Assembly: GCF_004341395.1 (NCBI RefSeq)
Contig: NZ_SLXT01000003.1
Coordinates: 62,001 to 126,000, forward strand
Length of the DNA stretch: 64,000 nucleotides
Direction: 5' to 3'
Source: Heliophilum fasciatum
GTDB lineage: Bacteria > Bacillota > Desulfitobacteriia > Heliobacteriales > Heliobacteriaceae
A program made the position numbers and the translations under genes. The notes under the pieces are model-generated. The model saw only the letters and a program-made list of their open reading frames with translations. It was not told the origin of the DNA and did not search any database. This document shows positions 1 through 8,177 of this stretch, piece after piece; the first letter of the stretch is position 1; the number at the start of each line of letters is the position of its first letter.

Positions 1-114
1 ATATCCGGCTGCTTTTAACGCGCCGCCGATATAGGCTGACCAACTGGGCGGCCAGTTACCGGCGATTTCCGCGCCACCACAATGGTAGTTTGGTTGGATC
101 ATCAATATACGCAT
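1..114 (-). CDS. bchE: BchE, anaerobic Mg-protoporphyrin IX monomethyl ester cyclase (N-terminal fragment)
   Basis: Only the first 38 codons are in the window; the gene runs off the left edge. The translation begins [20 protein letters not shown] and continues with WPPSW, the characteristic start of the B12-binding domain of BchE, the oxygen-independent radical-SAM cyclase that makes the fifth (isocyclic) ring of bacteriochlorophyll from the product of BchM. An AGGAGG Shine-Dalgarno sequence lies at 121-126 and touches the stop codon of bchM, so the two genes are very likely co-transcribed and translationally linked. The identification rests on the N-terminus only, but it is highly specific. 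Confidence 0.88.
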   Translation of the reverse strand, partial: MRILMIQPNYHCGGAEIAGNWPPSWSAYIGGALKAAGY

Positions 115-125
115 GCCTTATCCTC

Positions 126-806
126 CTACTTTTTTGGGTTTACTGGCCGAATCTCCAGCAAGACCGCATTATATATAACATTCGAAAAGAGTTGCTGGCG
201 TGTGATCTGATAACCCAAGCCCTGCAGGATTGTGCGAATATCAGCGATACGGTGTAAATACGCATTGGTAGTGCGTGAGCCTCCGGAAAATCGCTTGCCA
301 ATAGCTTTCAACAGTCGAAACAGGGGGGTAGACGGGGCGAACGATATGTATGCTTTTTCTTTGGCACGTGCCAATACATGTTCCAGTAGCGTCGGCATAT
401 CCGCCAGCGAGTAGTGGATCAGTACGTCCATCGAAACTAAAATATCATAGTTTCCATGCTCTGACATGAGATCACACACAGCATATTCCACTTTGCCGCT
501 GCCTTGCTTTTGAGCAAGATCGATCATTTTTTCCGAGATATCAATCCCTTTAATGTACGATGCACCGCGATCAACGAATCTTTCTGCCAGCACACCAGCG
601 CCACATCCGGCATCGAGGATTCGCTTTCCTTCTACGGGACCGACCCAATCAAGCACACATTGATGGATCGCCATGCGTCCTTCAATGAGCTTGCGCTGGG
701 CAAAGTTCCGTCCATTACCAGTGCTGATCGCTTCCCACCGCTTAAAGGCATCGCCATCAAAGTAGTCCCGAACATGCTCTTGTTGTTTGTTATACCCGCC
801 GGCCAC
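126..806 (-). CDS. bchM: BchM, Mg-protoporphyrin IX O-methyltransferase
   Basis: SAM-dependent methyltransferase that esterifies the C13 propionate of Mg-protoporphyrin IX, the step just before BchE. The N-terminal signature VRDYFDGDAFKRW matches the BchM/ChlM family, and the glycine-rich SAM motif DAGCGAGVLAERF follows at about residue 65. The reading frame is open to 821 from a TTG, but a GGAGG sits 8 nt before a GTG at 806, which I take as the start (226 aa, usual for the family). It lies between pshA and bchE on the same strand, separated from pshA by an intrinsic terminator. Confidence 0.9.
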   Translation of the reverse strand: MAGGYNKQQEHVRDYFDGDAFKRWEAISTGNGRNFAQRKLIEGRMAIHQCVLDWVGPVEGKRILDAGCGAGVLAERFVDRGASYIKGIDISEKMIDLAQKQGSGKVEYAVCDLMSEHGNYDILVSMDVLIHYSLADMPTLLEHVLARAKEKAYISFAPSTPLFRLLKAIGKRFSGGSRTTNAYLHRIADIRTILQGLGYQITRQQLFSNVIYNAVLLEIRPVNPKK

Positions 807-839
807 TCGTTCTACCTCCAAGGATAGTTTTTGCCATTT

Positions 840-871
840 AAAAAACCCCTGCGCCCCTCAGGGCGCAGGGG
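840..871 (-). terminator. Intrinsic terminator after pshA
   Basis: An 11-bp GC-rich stem (CCCCTGCGCCC with its complement, 846-856 and 861-871) with a 4-nt loop is followed on the minus strand by six T residues. It lies between the pshA stop and bchM, so it should end or strongly reduce the abundant pshA transcript before the enzyme genes. Confidence 0.85.
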
Positions 872-900
872 TGTCGAGACCTAAGGACTCGGCCGAAAAA

Positions 901-2724
901 TTACACCATCATCAGGGTCCACATAGCGACGATCGTCATCTTGTAGAAAATCAAGGTGCCGAATGCTTTACCTTCTTTGAGGGTCAGCGCGCGGTTGTAG
1001 ACTTTACCGATAGCACCCAGACCAACTTGTTCGTGAGCCCATTTCAGAACCATAGCACCTTCGTCGCGGGATCCACGATATTGGAACAGCATCGAGAAGG
1101 AGTATGCCCAGATGAAGTGAGCGCCGAGCAGAGCTTGGATCATGTGGCCGTCATAGTATTTGAACATACGGACGGTTTGCGAAATGATGTAGCTGAAGTA
1201 ACCTTCGTTGCTCATCACCGAAATGGTGTGCAGGGAGTAAGTGGTGGGGTCAGCTTGGTACGCAGCCAGAGCGGCTTTGTACACATCGGAGGAAGTAGCA
1301 ACGAACGAACCCATCCAGCAGCCATCAAGCCAGAACCATGCAGGAGCGATGATTTGGAGGCTGAAGAAGATTGCCAGGTAGAATTGGTCAACGAGAGAGA
1401 TGGAGCAAGTACCGCCGTAAGCAGGTCCTAAGCAGGGGAACTCAGCGTCCCGCTTAGCTTTCATGCCAACTTTGGTCGTCCAGGGAGACACTTTGGAGAA
1501 GAACACCATACGCCATACAGGAACCATCGTGAAGTGGATACCACCAGCGATAGCGTGTGCAGCGATGAAGTCAGAAACAGTACCATGGGAACCAAAGATT
1601 GCATCATGAATGAAAGGTTTGATATCGATGTAGGCCATTTGCGAGAAGAGACCGGTTTTTGCATTGGCATGGAGGTCAGCAATTGTGTTGTGGGTAGCGA
1701 TACCATAGGAGATGAAGATCGTCGAGAAAGCGCCGAACATAACCAGAGCCAGGATTTTCTTTTGGAAATCATGGTCGAAGCAACGTTGCAGCATTTTGTA
1801 GTTCTTGAGATCTTCAGCAATTTGAGGATCTTTGGTGGCACGGAACAGGTAGTGTGCACCGTGGAACACGCCACCGATCCAGAAGAGGGTACCGAACATG
1901 AAGTGACCGAAGATCACTTGTTTCAGCATGTAGCCAGGGTTGGTGGAAGCGATTTCGCGGATTTCAGGAGCAGCAAACTGGGAGAGGGAGTATTGTTGCA
2001 TGAAGCCAAAACCAACAACGGGATCTTGCCAGTAAACCATGAAACCAGCAACAGTTGCGAAGTGGAAGCCCAGAACTTGAGCGCTGACGGAGAGAACTGC
2101 TTCCCAGTCGTTGTTCAAGTGTTTGAACTTACCAACATTGAAGCCCTTGAAGTAGTGGAACACGCCACCGAGGAACCAGAAAGCACCAAAAGCAATGTGG
2201 TTACCAGCAACGTTAGAGATGGTAATCGGAGCAAAAGGATCAAAGGAAATAGGCACAGCGCCGGTAGGAAGACCGTCAGCACCACGTAGGCCATACATCG
2301 AGAGATGGAGACCCCATGCGGTAGCAACGAGAGCCATGAAGTGAATTTGAGCGACGAGTGCTTTACCCAGGGTAACTTTTTCGAGGTTAAGTTTATCCCA
2401 TGGGAAGAAGTGGCCGATGGCCCAGCAGATAACTGCTGCTAACAAGTGCAGACGAGCAACCATCAACGCATCAGCGCTGAGCGGCGATGCATCCAGACCG
2501 AGATTATAAAGACGAGCATAGAAATAGGTCGAAGGCGGATAAAGTACTTGACTGGCATCCCAATAAAAGTTGTGAACGAGGAAGAAGGAAACCCAGCCTG
2601 CAGCCATACCCATATGGTTCGTGTGCGCACGCATCACGTCGCCGCGGGTTTTCGGAACGATATTTTTAGCCCATTCAAGGACTTCTACCTTGAATGTATC
2701 GTTTGTTGCCGATGCAACTGCCAT
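901..2724 (-). CDS. pshA: PshA, photosystem P800 type I reaction-centre core protein
   Basis: Homodimeric core polypeptide of the heliobacterial reaction centre in the cytoplasmic membrane. It binds bacteriochlorophyll g, the P800 special pair and, at the dimer interface, the FX [4Fe-4S] cluster. At 607 aa it has the expected length and many hydrophobic segments rich in His. The FX loop is visible as FPCLGPAYGGTC, with cluster ligands at Cys431 and Cys440, matching the two-cysteine loop of type I centres. ATG start with an AAGGGGG ribosome site. An intrinsic terminator follows directly. The upstream neighbour is bchG, which supplies its pigment. Confidence 0.98.
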   Translation of the reverse strand: MAVASATNDTFKVEVLEWAKNIVPKTRGDVMRAHTNHMGMAAGWVSFFLVHNFYWDASQVLYPPSTYFYARLYNLGLDASPLSADALMVARLHLLAAVICWAIGHFFPWDKLNLEKVTLGKALVAQIHFMALVATAWGLHLSMYGLRGADGLPTGAVPISFDPFAPITISNVAGNHIAFGAFWFLGGVFHYFKGFNVGKFKHLNNDWEAVLSVSAQVLGFHFATVAGFMVYWQDPVVGFGFMQQYSLSQFAAPEIREIASTNPGYMLKQVIFGHFMFGTLFWIGGVFHGAHYLFRATKDPQIAEDLKNYKMLQRCFDHDFQKKILALVMFGAFSTIFISYGIATHNTIADLHANAKTGLFSQMAYIDIKPFIHDAIFGSHGTVSDFIAAHAIAGGIHFTMVPVWRMVFFSKVSPWTTKVGMKAKRDAEFPCLGPAYGGTCSISLVDQFYLAIFFSLQIIAPAWFWLDGCWMGSFVATSSDVYKAALAAYQADPTTYSLHTISVMSNEGYFSYIISQTVRMFKYYDGHMIQALLGAHFIWAYSFSMLFQYRGSRDEGAMVLKWAHEQVGLGAIGKVYNRALTLKEGKAFGTLIFYKMTIVAMWTLMMV

Positions 2725-2920
2725 TCGAATACCCCCTTAGTTTTTTTCTCTTTCGTTGATCAAAAACTAGCTAATAATAAAGATAATTCCGGTATAAATA
2801 AAATTGGTGCAAACCTACCCTTAGGTTGCTTACGTCACCTCCTGGTACCGCCGTAGCGGCAATACTCGGCGCCTACCCCTTTCGCCGGCAAGGAATTCGG
2901 AAGCAAAGAACAATAAAAAA
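2725..2920 (-). promoter_or_regulatory. bchG-pshA intergenic region with structured segments
   Basis: A 196-bp gap of uneven composition. The half nearest bchG is GC-rich with short hairpins (for example AACCTA-AGGG-TAGGTT on the minus strand near 2811-2826), and the half nearest pshA is AT-rich, as expected for a promoter and untranslated leader. No terminator with a T-run follows bchG. I see no convincing sigma-A pair; TTGCAC followed 18 nt later by AATTAT is the best, weak candidate. No known riboswitch family was recognised. Confidence 0.4.
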
Positions 2921-3844
2921 TTATTTCAGGTAAAACGCAGCCACCATCATTCCTAGAATAAAAAAACTTCCGGCGGTTGCGTTGTACCAGGGGGCCTTGG
3001 TTACAGGGTCTTCTTTGACTTTCTTTTGGAAAGGCAACTGAATAAGAAGGAATACGATAAGGATTACGGCACCAACATAACGTCCTTGCCAGGCAAGAAA
3101 AAGTGCCGCCAAGAGTTGCGATGTATTGAGCATGGCCAGTGCTAATTTCAATCCGCCGTCAATTCCATACTGAACCACGATGGATTTCAGTCCGGCCATT
3201 GTATCGCCTTTTACACTTTTAAAGTCATTAAAGGTCATCATTCCATGGGAACCGATGGCATAGATCGAAGCGACCGTTGCTTGCTGCCAAGTAAAACTAT
3301 CAAATGCCAGGTTACCGGCAATCCATGGAATCGTTACATAGGTGATGGCACAGGCAGTGTTCCCATACCAGCCGTTTTGCTTTAAGCGCAACGGCGGTGC
3401 GCTATATATGTACGCGGTTACCAGTCCAAAGACAACTAACCAGAAGATTTCGATACGAAACATGGTGTAGGCGACAATCAACGATGCCAAGGTCAGCACA
3501 TAGACATTGGTCATGGCTAGGTGCTTAAATTCCGGAACTTTCGCACAGGGCCGATCCGGTTCATTGATGGCATCCACATCGGCATCACAATAATCATTGA
3601 TTGACTGCCCCATGCCCAGCACTAACGGTCCGATTAAGACAATCAATAACAAGGCATAACCAAACGTGTGTACACTGAAATCTGCACCTGAAGCTCCGAC
3701 AACACCGCAAGCCACGGACCATGCCGGTCCTACCCAGGTTAGTGGTTTTGTCAGTTGCAACCGGATTCGCCAAGGGTTATATGTACTCGTTGCGGTACCG
3801 GTCTGATTTGCAGGTAAACGATTTTGTTTCAGTTCTACACCCAT
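2921..3844 (-). CDS. bchG: BchG, (bacterio)chlorophyll synthase (UbiA-family prenyltransferase)
   Basis: Membrane prenyltransferase that esterifies the tetrapyrrole with an isoprenoid alcohol (farnesol in heliobacteria), the last step of pigment synthesis. 307 aa. The UbiA-family diphosphate-binding motif NDYCDADVDAINEPDRP lies at residues 83-99, followed by several membrane helices, the usual layout for ChlG/BchG. ATG start with an AGGGG ribosome site. It lies directly upstream of pshA and downstream of bchJ, consistent with coordinated pigment and apoprotein production. Confidence 0.95.
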   Translation of the reverse strand: MGVELKQNRLPANQTGTATSTYNPWRIRLQLTKPLTWVGPAWSVACGVVGASGADFSVHTFGYALLLIVLIGPLVLGMGQSINDYCDADVDAINEPDRPCAKVPEFKHLAMTNVYVLTLASLIVAYTMFRIEIFWLVVFGLVTAYIYSAPPLRLKQNGWYGNTACAITYVTIPWIAGNLAFDSFTWQQATVASIYAIGSHGMMTFNDFKSVKGDTMAGLKSIVVQYGIDGGLKLALAMLNTSQLLAALFLAWQGRYVGAVILIVFLLIQLPFQKKVKEDPVTKAPWYNATAGSFFILGMMVAAFYLK

Positions 3845-3947
3845 CGTGACACCCCTATCATTTGACCATTACGCTAGGCCACAAAGCAACAAAATTGCTT
3901 TCTTATGTATGTATAGTCTTTAATCGTTGAAAATATTTGCTGCTTGC

Positions 3948-4535
3948 TCAACGGAATTGAATAAAAAACTCACATTGTTCCTGCCCGGAAGCACGGCAGC
4001 TTTTTTCGATTACGTTGATTCGGCTATCGACAAGACACCGCAAAAGGCCCTCAAAGGTGGCGCTATAGAAACTACAAACGGGTGTTTCGGCGACAATATC
4101 GCGACTGGTGATGCAGTCTTCAATGATAAACATCGGTTTGGGTTCCGGGTGGAAGTGAAATCTACCGCTTCCGGCAAAGGTCCACGCATGGTTACCGATG
4201 GCTGTCATCAAGATTTTCATTCGCATCTTTCGCGGCATCAAGGGAAACAACCATTTCATCGGTTTCGGGATGCGATTAGCCAGCAAATACTCTGCTGTAT
4301 AATCTCCGGCTTTACTCAACACGAGTTTGGCTTGATCCAATCCCAGCTGATCGCGCAACAGGTGAATCAATTCGAGAAATACGTCTTCGTCGACCATCTC
4401 CGCCGGCAGCTTTCCGGCTTGCCAAGGTGATTGGCCCGCTTGCAAGATTTGTTCCGCTTTTTCTCGTCCATAGTATTCTTGCAAAACCCGAATCGTTTGA
4501 ATGATCGAGTTAGGGCCTATTTTCGAGCTTCCCAT
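3948..4535 (-). CDS. bchJ: BchJ, V4R-domain protein of bacteriochlorophyll synthesis
   Basis: 195-aa soluble protein matching the BchJ family, with an N-terminal helical part and a C-terminal V4R (4-vinyl reductase-type) domain ending in the cysteine pair of CRASGQEQCEFFI. BchJ was first named 8-vinyl reductase, but later work in other phototrophs suggests a role in porphyrin delivery, so the biochemical function is not settled. It sits upstream of bchG on the same strand within the photosynthesis cluster. The ribosome site (TTAAGAG) is weak. Confidence 0.85.
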   Translation of the reverse strand: MGSSKIGPNSIIQTIRVLQEYYGREKAEQILQAGQSPWQAGKLPAEMVDEDVFLELIHLLRDQLGLDQAKLVLSKAGDYTAEYLLANRIPKPMKWLFPLMPRKMRMKILMTAIGNHAWTFAGSGRFHFHPEPKPMFIIEDCITSRDIVAETPVCSFYSATFEGLLRCLVDSRINVIEKSCRASGQEQCEFFIQFR

Positions 4536-4672
4536 CTCTTAACCGCGTCCCATTCTCACTATAATCATAAACTAGCTATTGGTCGATGCTTGAAGTATAC
4601 CGCACTATCTTCGTTTGATCAACCAATTTGATCATTCAAAGTGGATCAGATCGATGCAAAAATCTTATGTCG

Positions 4673-5152
4673 CTATGGATTGAGCCACCAAATATAGTAG
4701 TTCAACAATCCTTCATAAGCCACACGCACCAGGATGGGTAATAAAAGCACACCGGCCCAGCGCGAAATCTTGAAAAATTTAATCGTCGTGATGAGGACGG
4801 CGCCCCACAAGAAAAAGATTTCCAGCATCGCCCAGCCTGGCGACTGCATTTCAAAAAAGAGCCATGACCAAAGAATATTTAAAAATAATTGCAAGACAAA
4901 AAAGAGCATCGCGCTCCGGGTTTCCGGCATCGCTTCTTTCTTGCGCCAAACAAGAAAATAAGCGATACCCATAAGGATATACAGTACTGTCCATACCGGT
5001 GCAAAGGTTCCATTCGCCGGGTTAAACTCCGGTTTTACCAATGCAGCATACCATACCATTGAATGAATGGTGAAGATCGAACCAGCATAACTGGCCACCT
5101 GGCAAAGCAGGAGACTGGAAAGCAGTTTGAGTATATCACTGAGAATTTGCAT
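4673..5152 (-). CDS. tspO: TspO/MBR family tryptophan-rich membrane protein
   Basis: 159 aa, five predicted membrane helices, and the Trp/Pro-rich signature of the family (KPEFNPANGTFAPVWTVLYI, then FLVWRKK and a tail ending YYIWWLNP). TspO proteins bind porphyrins and in phototrophs modulate tetrapyrrole traffic (CrtK/TspO of Rhodobacter). The start codon overlaps the stop of the upstream 80-aa gene (TAATG), so the two are translationally coupled. The location between the pet operon and bchJ supports a tetrapyrrole-linked role, but this is inference. Confidence 0.92.
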   Translation of the reverse strand: MQILSDILKLLSSLLLCQVASYAGSIFTIHSMVWYAALVKPEFNPANGTFAPVWTVLYILMGIAYFLVWRKKEAMPETRSAMLFFVLQLFLNILWSWLFFEMQSPGWAMLEIFFLWGAVLITTIKFFKISRWAGVLLLPILVRVAYEGLLNYYIWWLNP

Positions 5153-5394
5153 TACTCAAAAAACCTAATTTCCTTTTTTACTCGACCCCGGTTCTTATCG
5201 TAGCGATAAACTCCTTTAAGAATACCGTACCCACCCAGCAAGAGCCCTACAAGACCAGTTATGATCGTCAAGAATCCATTGCCAAGGTTATGGAAGCCAG
5301 ACATCATCAAATCCATTGAAAAAGCTGCCAAAAGGGCAAAAAGCACCATGCTTATTGGACTCCCCCAGGAGAACCAAGACCGTGTTGTTTTCAT
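5152..5394 (-). CDS. Small two-helix membrane protein of unknown function
   Basis: 80 aa with two hydrophobic segments (about residues 11-33 and 37-60) and a basic, charged C-terminus (YRYDKNRGRVKKEIRFFE). I recognise no family. Its stop codon overlaps the tspO start, which makes it the first gene of a two-gene unit with tspO. It could be an assembly or accessory membrane factor of the photosynthetic apparatus, but nothing in the sequence shows that. Confidence 0.7.
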   Translation of the reverse strand: MKTTRSWFSWGSPISMVLFALLAAFSMDLMMSGFHNLGNGFLTIITGLVGLLLGGYGILKGVYRYDKNRGRVKKEIRFFE

Positions 5395-5471
5395 CTGCTG
5401 TCAGCTCTTCCTTTCATGGGACCATCTGGTTCATGGTTATACTTCCGGGCTGCCTTGGGCTATGCAAAGAT

Positions 5472-5502
5472 CGGAAGCAAAAGGCTGACCCTTTTGCTTC
5501 CG
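5472..5502. other. Strong hairpin between petA and the tspO unit
   Basis: A perfect 13-bp inverted repeat (CGGAAGCAAAAGG and complement) with a 5-nt loop lies just past the petA stop. It lacks a T-run in either direction, so it is more likely an mRNA 3'-end protecting structure or processing site than a classical intrinsic terminator. Confidence 0.55.
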
Positions 5503-5526
5503 ACAGGTAGCTTGATCATGAAGCAG

Positions 5527-6189
5527 TTATTTTTTTGCTTCCGTAGCTTTGGCATCCTCTTTCGCTTCTGCCGGAGCAGCAGCTTTCGTGCGCAAGTATG
5601 CAACGATATTATTGATATCCGGCGAATCGGGGTAGGCGATCATGGCGGTACCCGGACGGCCCATGGTGATCGACTTCATAATGAATTGATCCGAAGCCGA
5701 CGCATGGAAACCGGCATCGTTTAGCGCTGTGCCAATGCCACCTTCAGCATTTTGACCGTGGCAAGCTGCACAGAGGAGCTTGTACTGCGCTTCACCTTTG
5801 GCGGCATCACCAACGACCGGATCATTCGTCAATGGTAACGGCGTTATATCGGGACGCCAGGAACGAATGTAGTTCGCAATGTACTTGGCTTGCTCGTCGG
5901 GAATCGTCTTTTTGTCAAAAGCCGGCATGGCACCTGCCGGACGGCCATTACGGATAGACGCGGTCAGATACTCATCCGATGCAATCTTTAAAAAGCCTTC
6001 GTTATTCAGTGTGGCTGCCTTGACGCCTTTCACGCCTTTACCATCGTCGCCGTGGCAAGACGCACAATGGGTTTTATACATCTCATGGCCCTGTCTCAGC
6101 TTACCCGATGCTTGCCAACTTGGTGCAAGCAACAAGCCAACAACCAGTAAGGCCGTCCCGCCAAACATGGTGATTTTGCGGATGTCCAA
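5527..6189 (-). CDS. petA: PetA, di-haem cytochrome c of the heliobacterial cytochrome bc complex
   Basis: Membrane-anchored cytochrome c with two c-type haem motifs, CASCH at residues 42-46 and CAACH at 140-144, in two similar domains. It replaces cytochrome f or c1 in the heliobacterial bc complex and passes electrons from the Rieske protein to cytochrome c553. One N-terminal hydrophobic helix serves as uncleaved anchor. The frame is open to an ATG at 6219, but a GGGGG ribosome site at 6197-6201 lies 7 nt before a TTG at 6189 (4 nt before a GTG at 6192), so I use 6189. Last gene of the pet operon; the C-terminus is Ala/Lys/Glu-rich. Confidence 0.93.
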   Translation of the reverse strand: MDIRKITMFGGTALLVVGLLLAPSWQASGKLRQGHEMYKTHCASCHGDDGKGVKGVKAATLNNEGFLKIASDEYLTASIRNGRPAGAMPAFDKKTIPDEQAKYIANYIRSWRPDITPLPLTNDPVVGDAAKGEAQYKLLCAACHGQNAEGGIGTALNDAGFHASASDQFIMKSITMGRPGTAMIAYPDSPDINNIVAYLRTKAAAPAEAKEDAKATEAKK

Positions 6190-6252
6190 CACGTCTCCCC
6201 CTTGTCGTATATGGTTCAAGAACCTTGTCTCTTCTTTATTGCGCTTCGTTCG

Positions 6253-6651
6253 CTATGCACCGAACGTAACAGTCTTGCCGATGTACGTAAGAATCACCAG
6301 AACCACCATCATGACCGAGAACACGCTAACGGCGATCATACGTTTCGAAAGTTTACGTTCGGGGCTCGGCTCCAACCAAGGAACGATGATCAGTGCACCG
6401 ACCATCAAGCCGGGAACAATAATCCCCATCAATTTGTTCGGGATCATTTCTAACAAGGCAAAGGCCCAGAGAAAATACCACTCCGGCTTCAAGCCGACCG
6501 GTGTCACCAGCTTATTGGCCGCTTCTTCCAGCCCCCGCGGCATGACGCCACCAAGGACAAAAAGACAACCTACAAATACTAAAGCAATCGCTAATTCCGT
6601 TGTCGCGTGAACCGGCAAAAACGGTATGGTAAACCGTTTGCTCTTTTCCAA
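6253..6651 (-). CDS. petD: PetD, cytochrome bc complex subunit IV
   Basis: 132-aa membrane protein equal to subunit IV of cytochrome b6f, carrying the C-terminal three helices of cytochrome b. The quinol-oxidation (Qo) motif PEWY is present in LKPEWYFLWAFALLEMIP. Starts with TTG behind AGGAGG. It follows petB by only 13 bp and precedes petA. The split petB/petD arrangement is the b6f-like organisation, known for heliobacteria. Confidence 0.96.
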   Translation of the reverse strand: MEKSKRFTIPFLPVHATTELAIALVFVGCLFVLGGVMPRGLEEAANKLVTPVGLKPEWYFLWAFALLEMIPNKLMGIIVPGLMVGALIIVPWLEPSPERKLSKRMIAVSVFSVMMVVLVILTYIGKTVTFGA

Positions 6652-6664
6652 TGAATTCCCCTCC

Positions 6665-7306
6665 TTACATCGGGTCGGAAATGCCTTGTACCCGAATCAT
6701 GATAAAGTGTGCGACCATGAACAGGATCGTGATCGCCGGCAAGACCATCAAGTGCAGCACATAGAAGCGGCTCAGCATTTCGCCGGTAACTTTGATGCCG
6801 CCTTGCATCATGATCTTAAGGTCAGGACCGATGACCGGCAACGAACCGGCTGTTTCCGCACCGATAACCGAAGCCCAGTAGGAAAGTTGTTCATAAGGAA
6901 GCAGATAACCCGTGAAGGCCAGGCCCATGCTCAAAAGCAACAGGAAGCATCCGGCTACCCAGTTCAACTCGCGAGGCTTTTTAAAGGCGCCCGTGTAGTA
7001 CACCCGCAGCATGTGCAGAAAGCAAAGCACGATCATCAAGTTTGCTGCCCAGTGGTGCAGCGAACGGACAATAGCACCAAAGCGTACTTCATAGGTGATC
7101 ATCTGCACCGATGCGTAAGCTTCCGCCACCGTCGGTTTGTAATAAACCGCCAAGAAAATACCTGTAAGTACTTGCACCAAGAACGCGATCAATGTTAAGC
7201 CGCCCAGGCAATAGATCGGGTTCAAGGTATGCGAAGGAACCTTATGTTCCGCAATTTCCTTGGCCGCATGGCCAATTCCCGGAAAGCGTTCTTCCATCCA
7301 ACTCAT
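6665..7306 (-). CDS. petB: PetB, cytochrome b6
   Basis: Cytochrome b6 with four membrane helices and the bis-His haem ligands, seen in the helix B region (SLHHWAANLMIVLCFLHMLR) and helix D (HLMVLPAITILFMVAHFIM). It carries the low-potential chain of the quinol-oxidising bc complex. The frame extends to a TTG at 7315, but AAGGA lies 9 nt before the ATG at 7306, giving a start MSWMEERFPG. Between petC and petD in the operon. Confidence 0.96.
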   Translation of the reverse strand: MSWMEERFPGIGHAAKEIAEHKVPSHTLNPIYCLGGLTLIAFLVQVLTGIFLAVYYKPTVAEAYASVQMITYEVRFGAIVRSLHHWAANLMIVLCFLHMLRVYYTGAFKKPRELNWVAGCFLLLLSMGLAFTGYLLPYEQLSYWASVIGAETAGSLPVIGPDLKIMMQGGIKVTGEMLSRFYVLHLMVLPAITILFMVAHFIMIRVQGISDPM

Positions 7307-7353
7307 GTTAAGCAATCCTTTCCTGATAGCGCTTGTTCATGGCTGCCCACCGG

Positions 7354-7812
7354 TTACGCTAGCTTCTCACTGATGATGATGTCGCCGTTATCGGCGATCT
7401 CAACACCAAAAGCCGGCAGCGGTTTGGGTGGAGGGCCACCAACATTGTTGCCCATCGGATCAAACTGGCCACCGTGGCAAGGACAGAACAGTTGTTTATC
7501 CTTCAAGTTCCCCTTCGGCACTTCTACGGTGCAACCAAGATGGGTACACTTGAGGGAGTAGGCAACCACTTCTTTTTCGTCTTTGCGAACGAGCAGTCCA
7601 GGTGCGTCGTTAAAGTCAAACTTGATCGATTCCCACACGTTAACATCTTTCAAGTTGCCAATTTTTTTCGGTTTGGGCGGTTGTAACAGAGAATCCGGCG
7701 GATAGACGAATTGTCCTGCAGCCACTAACGGGGTTCCCAGAGCGCCAATCGCAGGAATCGCCAAAACAGCGCCTAAAAACTTTCTGCGTGATACCGGTGT
7801 CGTGTTATCCAT
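7354..7812 (-). CDS. petC: PetC, Rieske iron-sulfur protein
   Basis: 152-aa Rieske [2Fe-2S] protein of the cytochrome bc complex. Cluster-binding boxes CTHLGC (residues 89-94) and CPCHG (110-114) give ligands Cys89, His91, Cys110 and His113, with the Cys94-Cys112 disulfide pair. The N-terminus has a twin-Arg-like stretch (SRRKFLGAVLAI) and one hydrophobic anchor helix. Its AAGGAGG ribosome site lies inside the upstream 72-aa gene, whose TAA directly abuts the petC ATG, so translation is probably coupled. Confidence 0.97.
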   Translation of the reverse strand: MDNTTPVSRRKFLGAVLAIPAIGALGTPLVAAGQFVYPPDSLLQPPKPKKIGNLKDVNVWESIKFDFNDAPGLLVRKDEKEVVAYSLKCTHLGCTVEVPKGNLKDKQLFCPCHGGQFDPMGNNVGGPPPKPLPAFGVEIADNGDIIISEKLA

Positions 7813-8031
7813 TTAGTCTTTGACCTCCTTGTAGCCAATGCCGTCCAATGCGGCCACTCGAAACGAGTATGTAGCGATACCCAGATCGATGAACAAAAAG
7901 CCCAAGTACATGGCCGCCCCGTTATAGTCGGCGATCGACCATTGCTTAACCATCAACCCCATTAAGACAAGAGCCACGACGACAAGAATGAACAAGTTAA
8001 TCATCCCTGCCTGATAATCAGGTTTGTTCAC
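7813..8031 (-). CDS. Small membrane protein, first gene of the pet operon
   Basis: 72 aa, GTG start with GGGAGGG upstream. Two hydrophobic segments (about residues 10-28 and 38-58) are separated by a short polar loop. No family recognised. The stop codon immediately precedes the petC ATG and the gene contains the petC ribosome site, so its expression is tied to the cytochrome bc complex. It could be a small subunit or assembly factor of that complex (inference from position only). Confidence 0.78.
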   Translation of the reverse strand: MNKPDYQAGMINLFILVVVALVLMGLMVKQWSIADYNGAAMYLGFLFIDLGIATYSFRVAALDGIGYKEVKD

Positions 8032-8112
8032 AGCTAACCCTCCCTTGTTGTCTTGTTTCTTCGCACTAGGGACCCATAAACGCTATGGGCGTCACGTTTC
8101 CTACGCTGGTAT

Positions 8113-8152
8113 ATTATCATGTTCTTCCCGGATTGTATAGATCACGAACATG
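8113..8152 (-). promoter_or_regulatory. Putative pet operon promoter with inverted repeat
   Basis: Upstream of the 72-aa gene, CATGTTC (8118-8124) and GAACATG (8146-8152) form a perfect 7-bp inverted repeat with 21 bp between the arms. The first arm touches a -10-like GATAAT on the minus strand (8113-8118). No good -35 hexamer is present, which suggests regulation by a DNA-binding protein at the repeat. Candidate only. Confidence 0.4.
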
Positions 8153-8177
8153 TATGCAATTAACTGCACACACAGGA

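Noticed and set aside
1534-2289. Open frame of 251 codons on the plus strand within pshA
   Set aside because: Antisense to pshA, which is certain from its FX loop.
2725-2920. Possible riboswitch between bchG and pshA
   Set aside because: Short hairpins are present but the sequence matches none of the aptamer cores I know (cobalamin, c-di-GMP, M-box, fluoride, TPP were considered).
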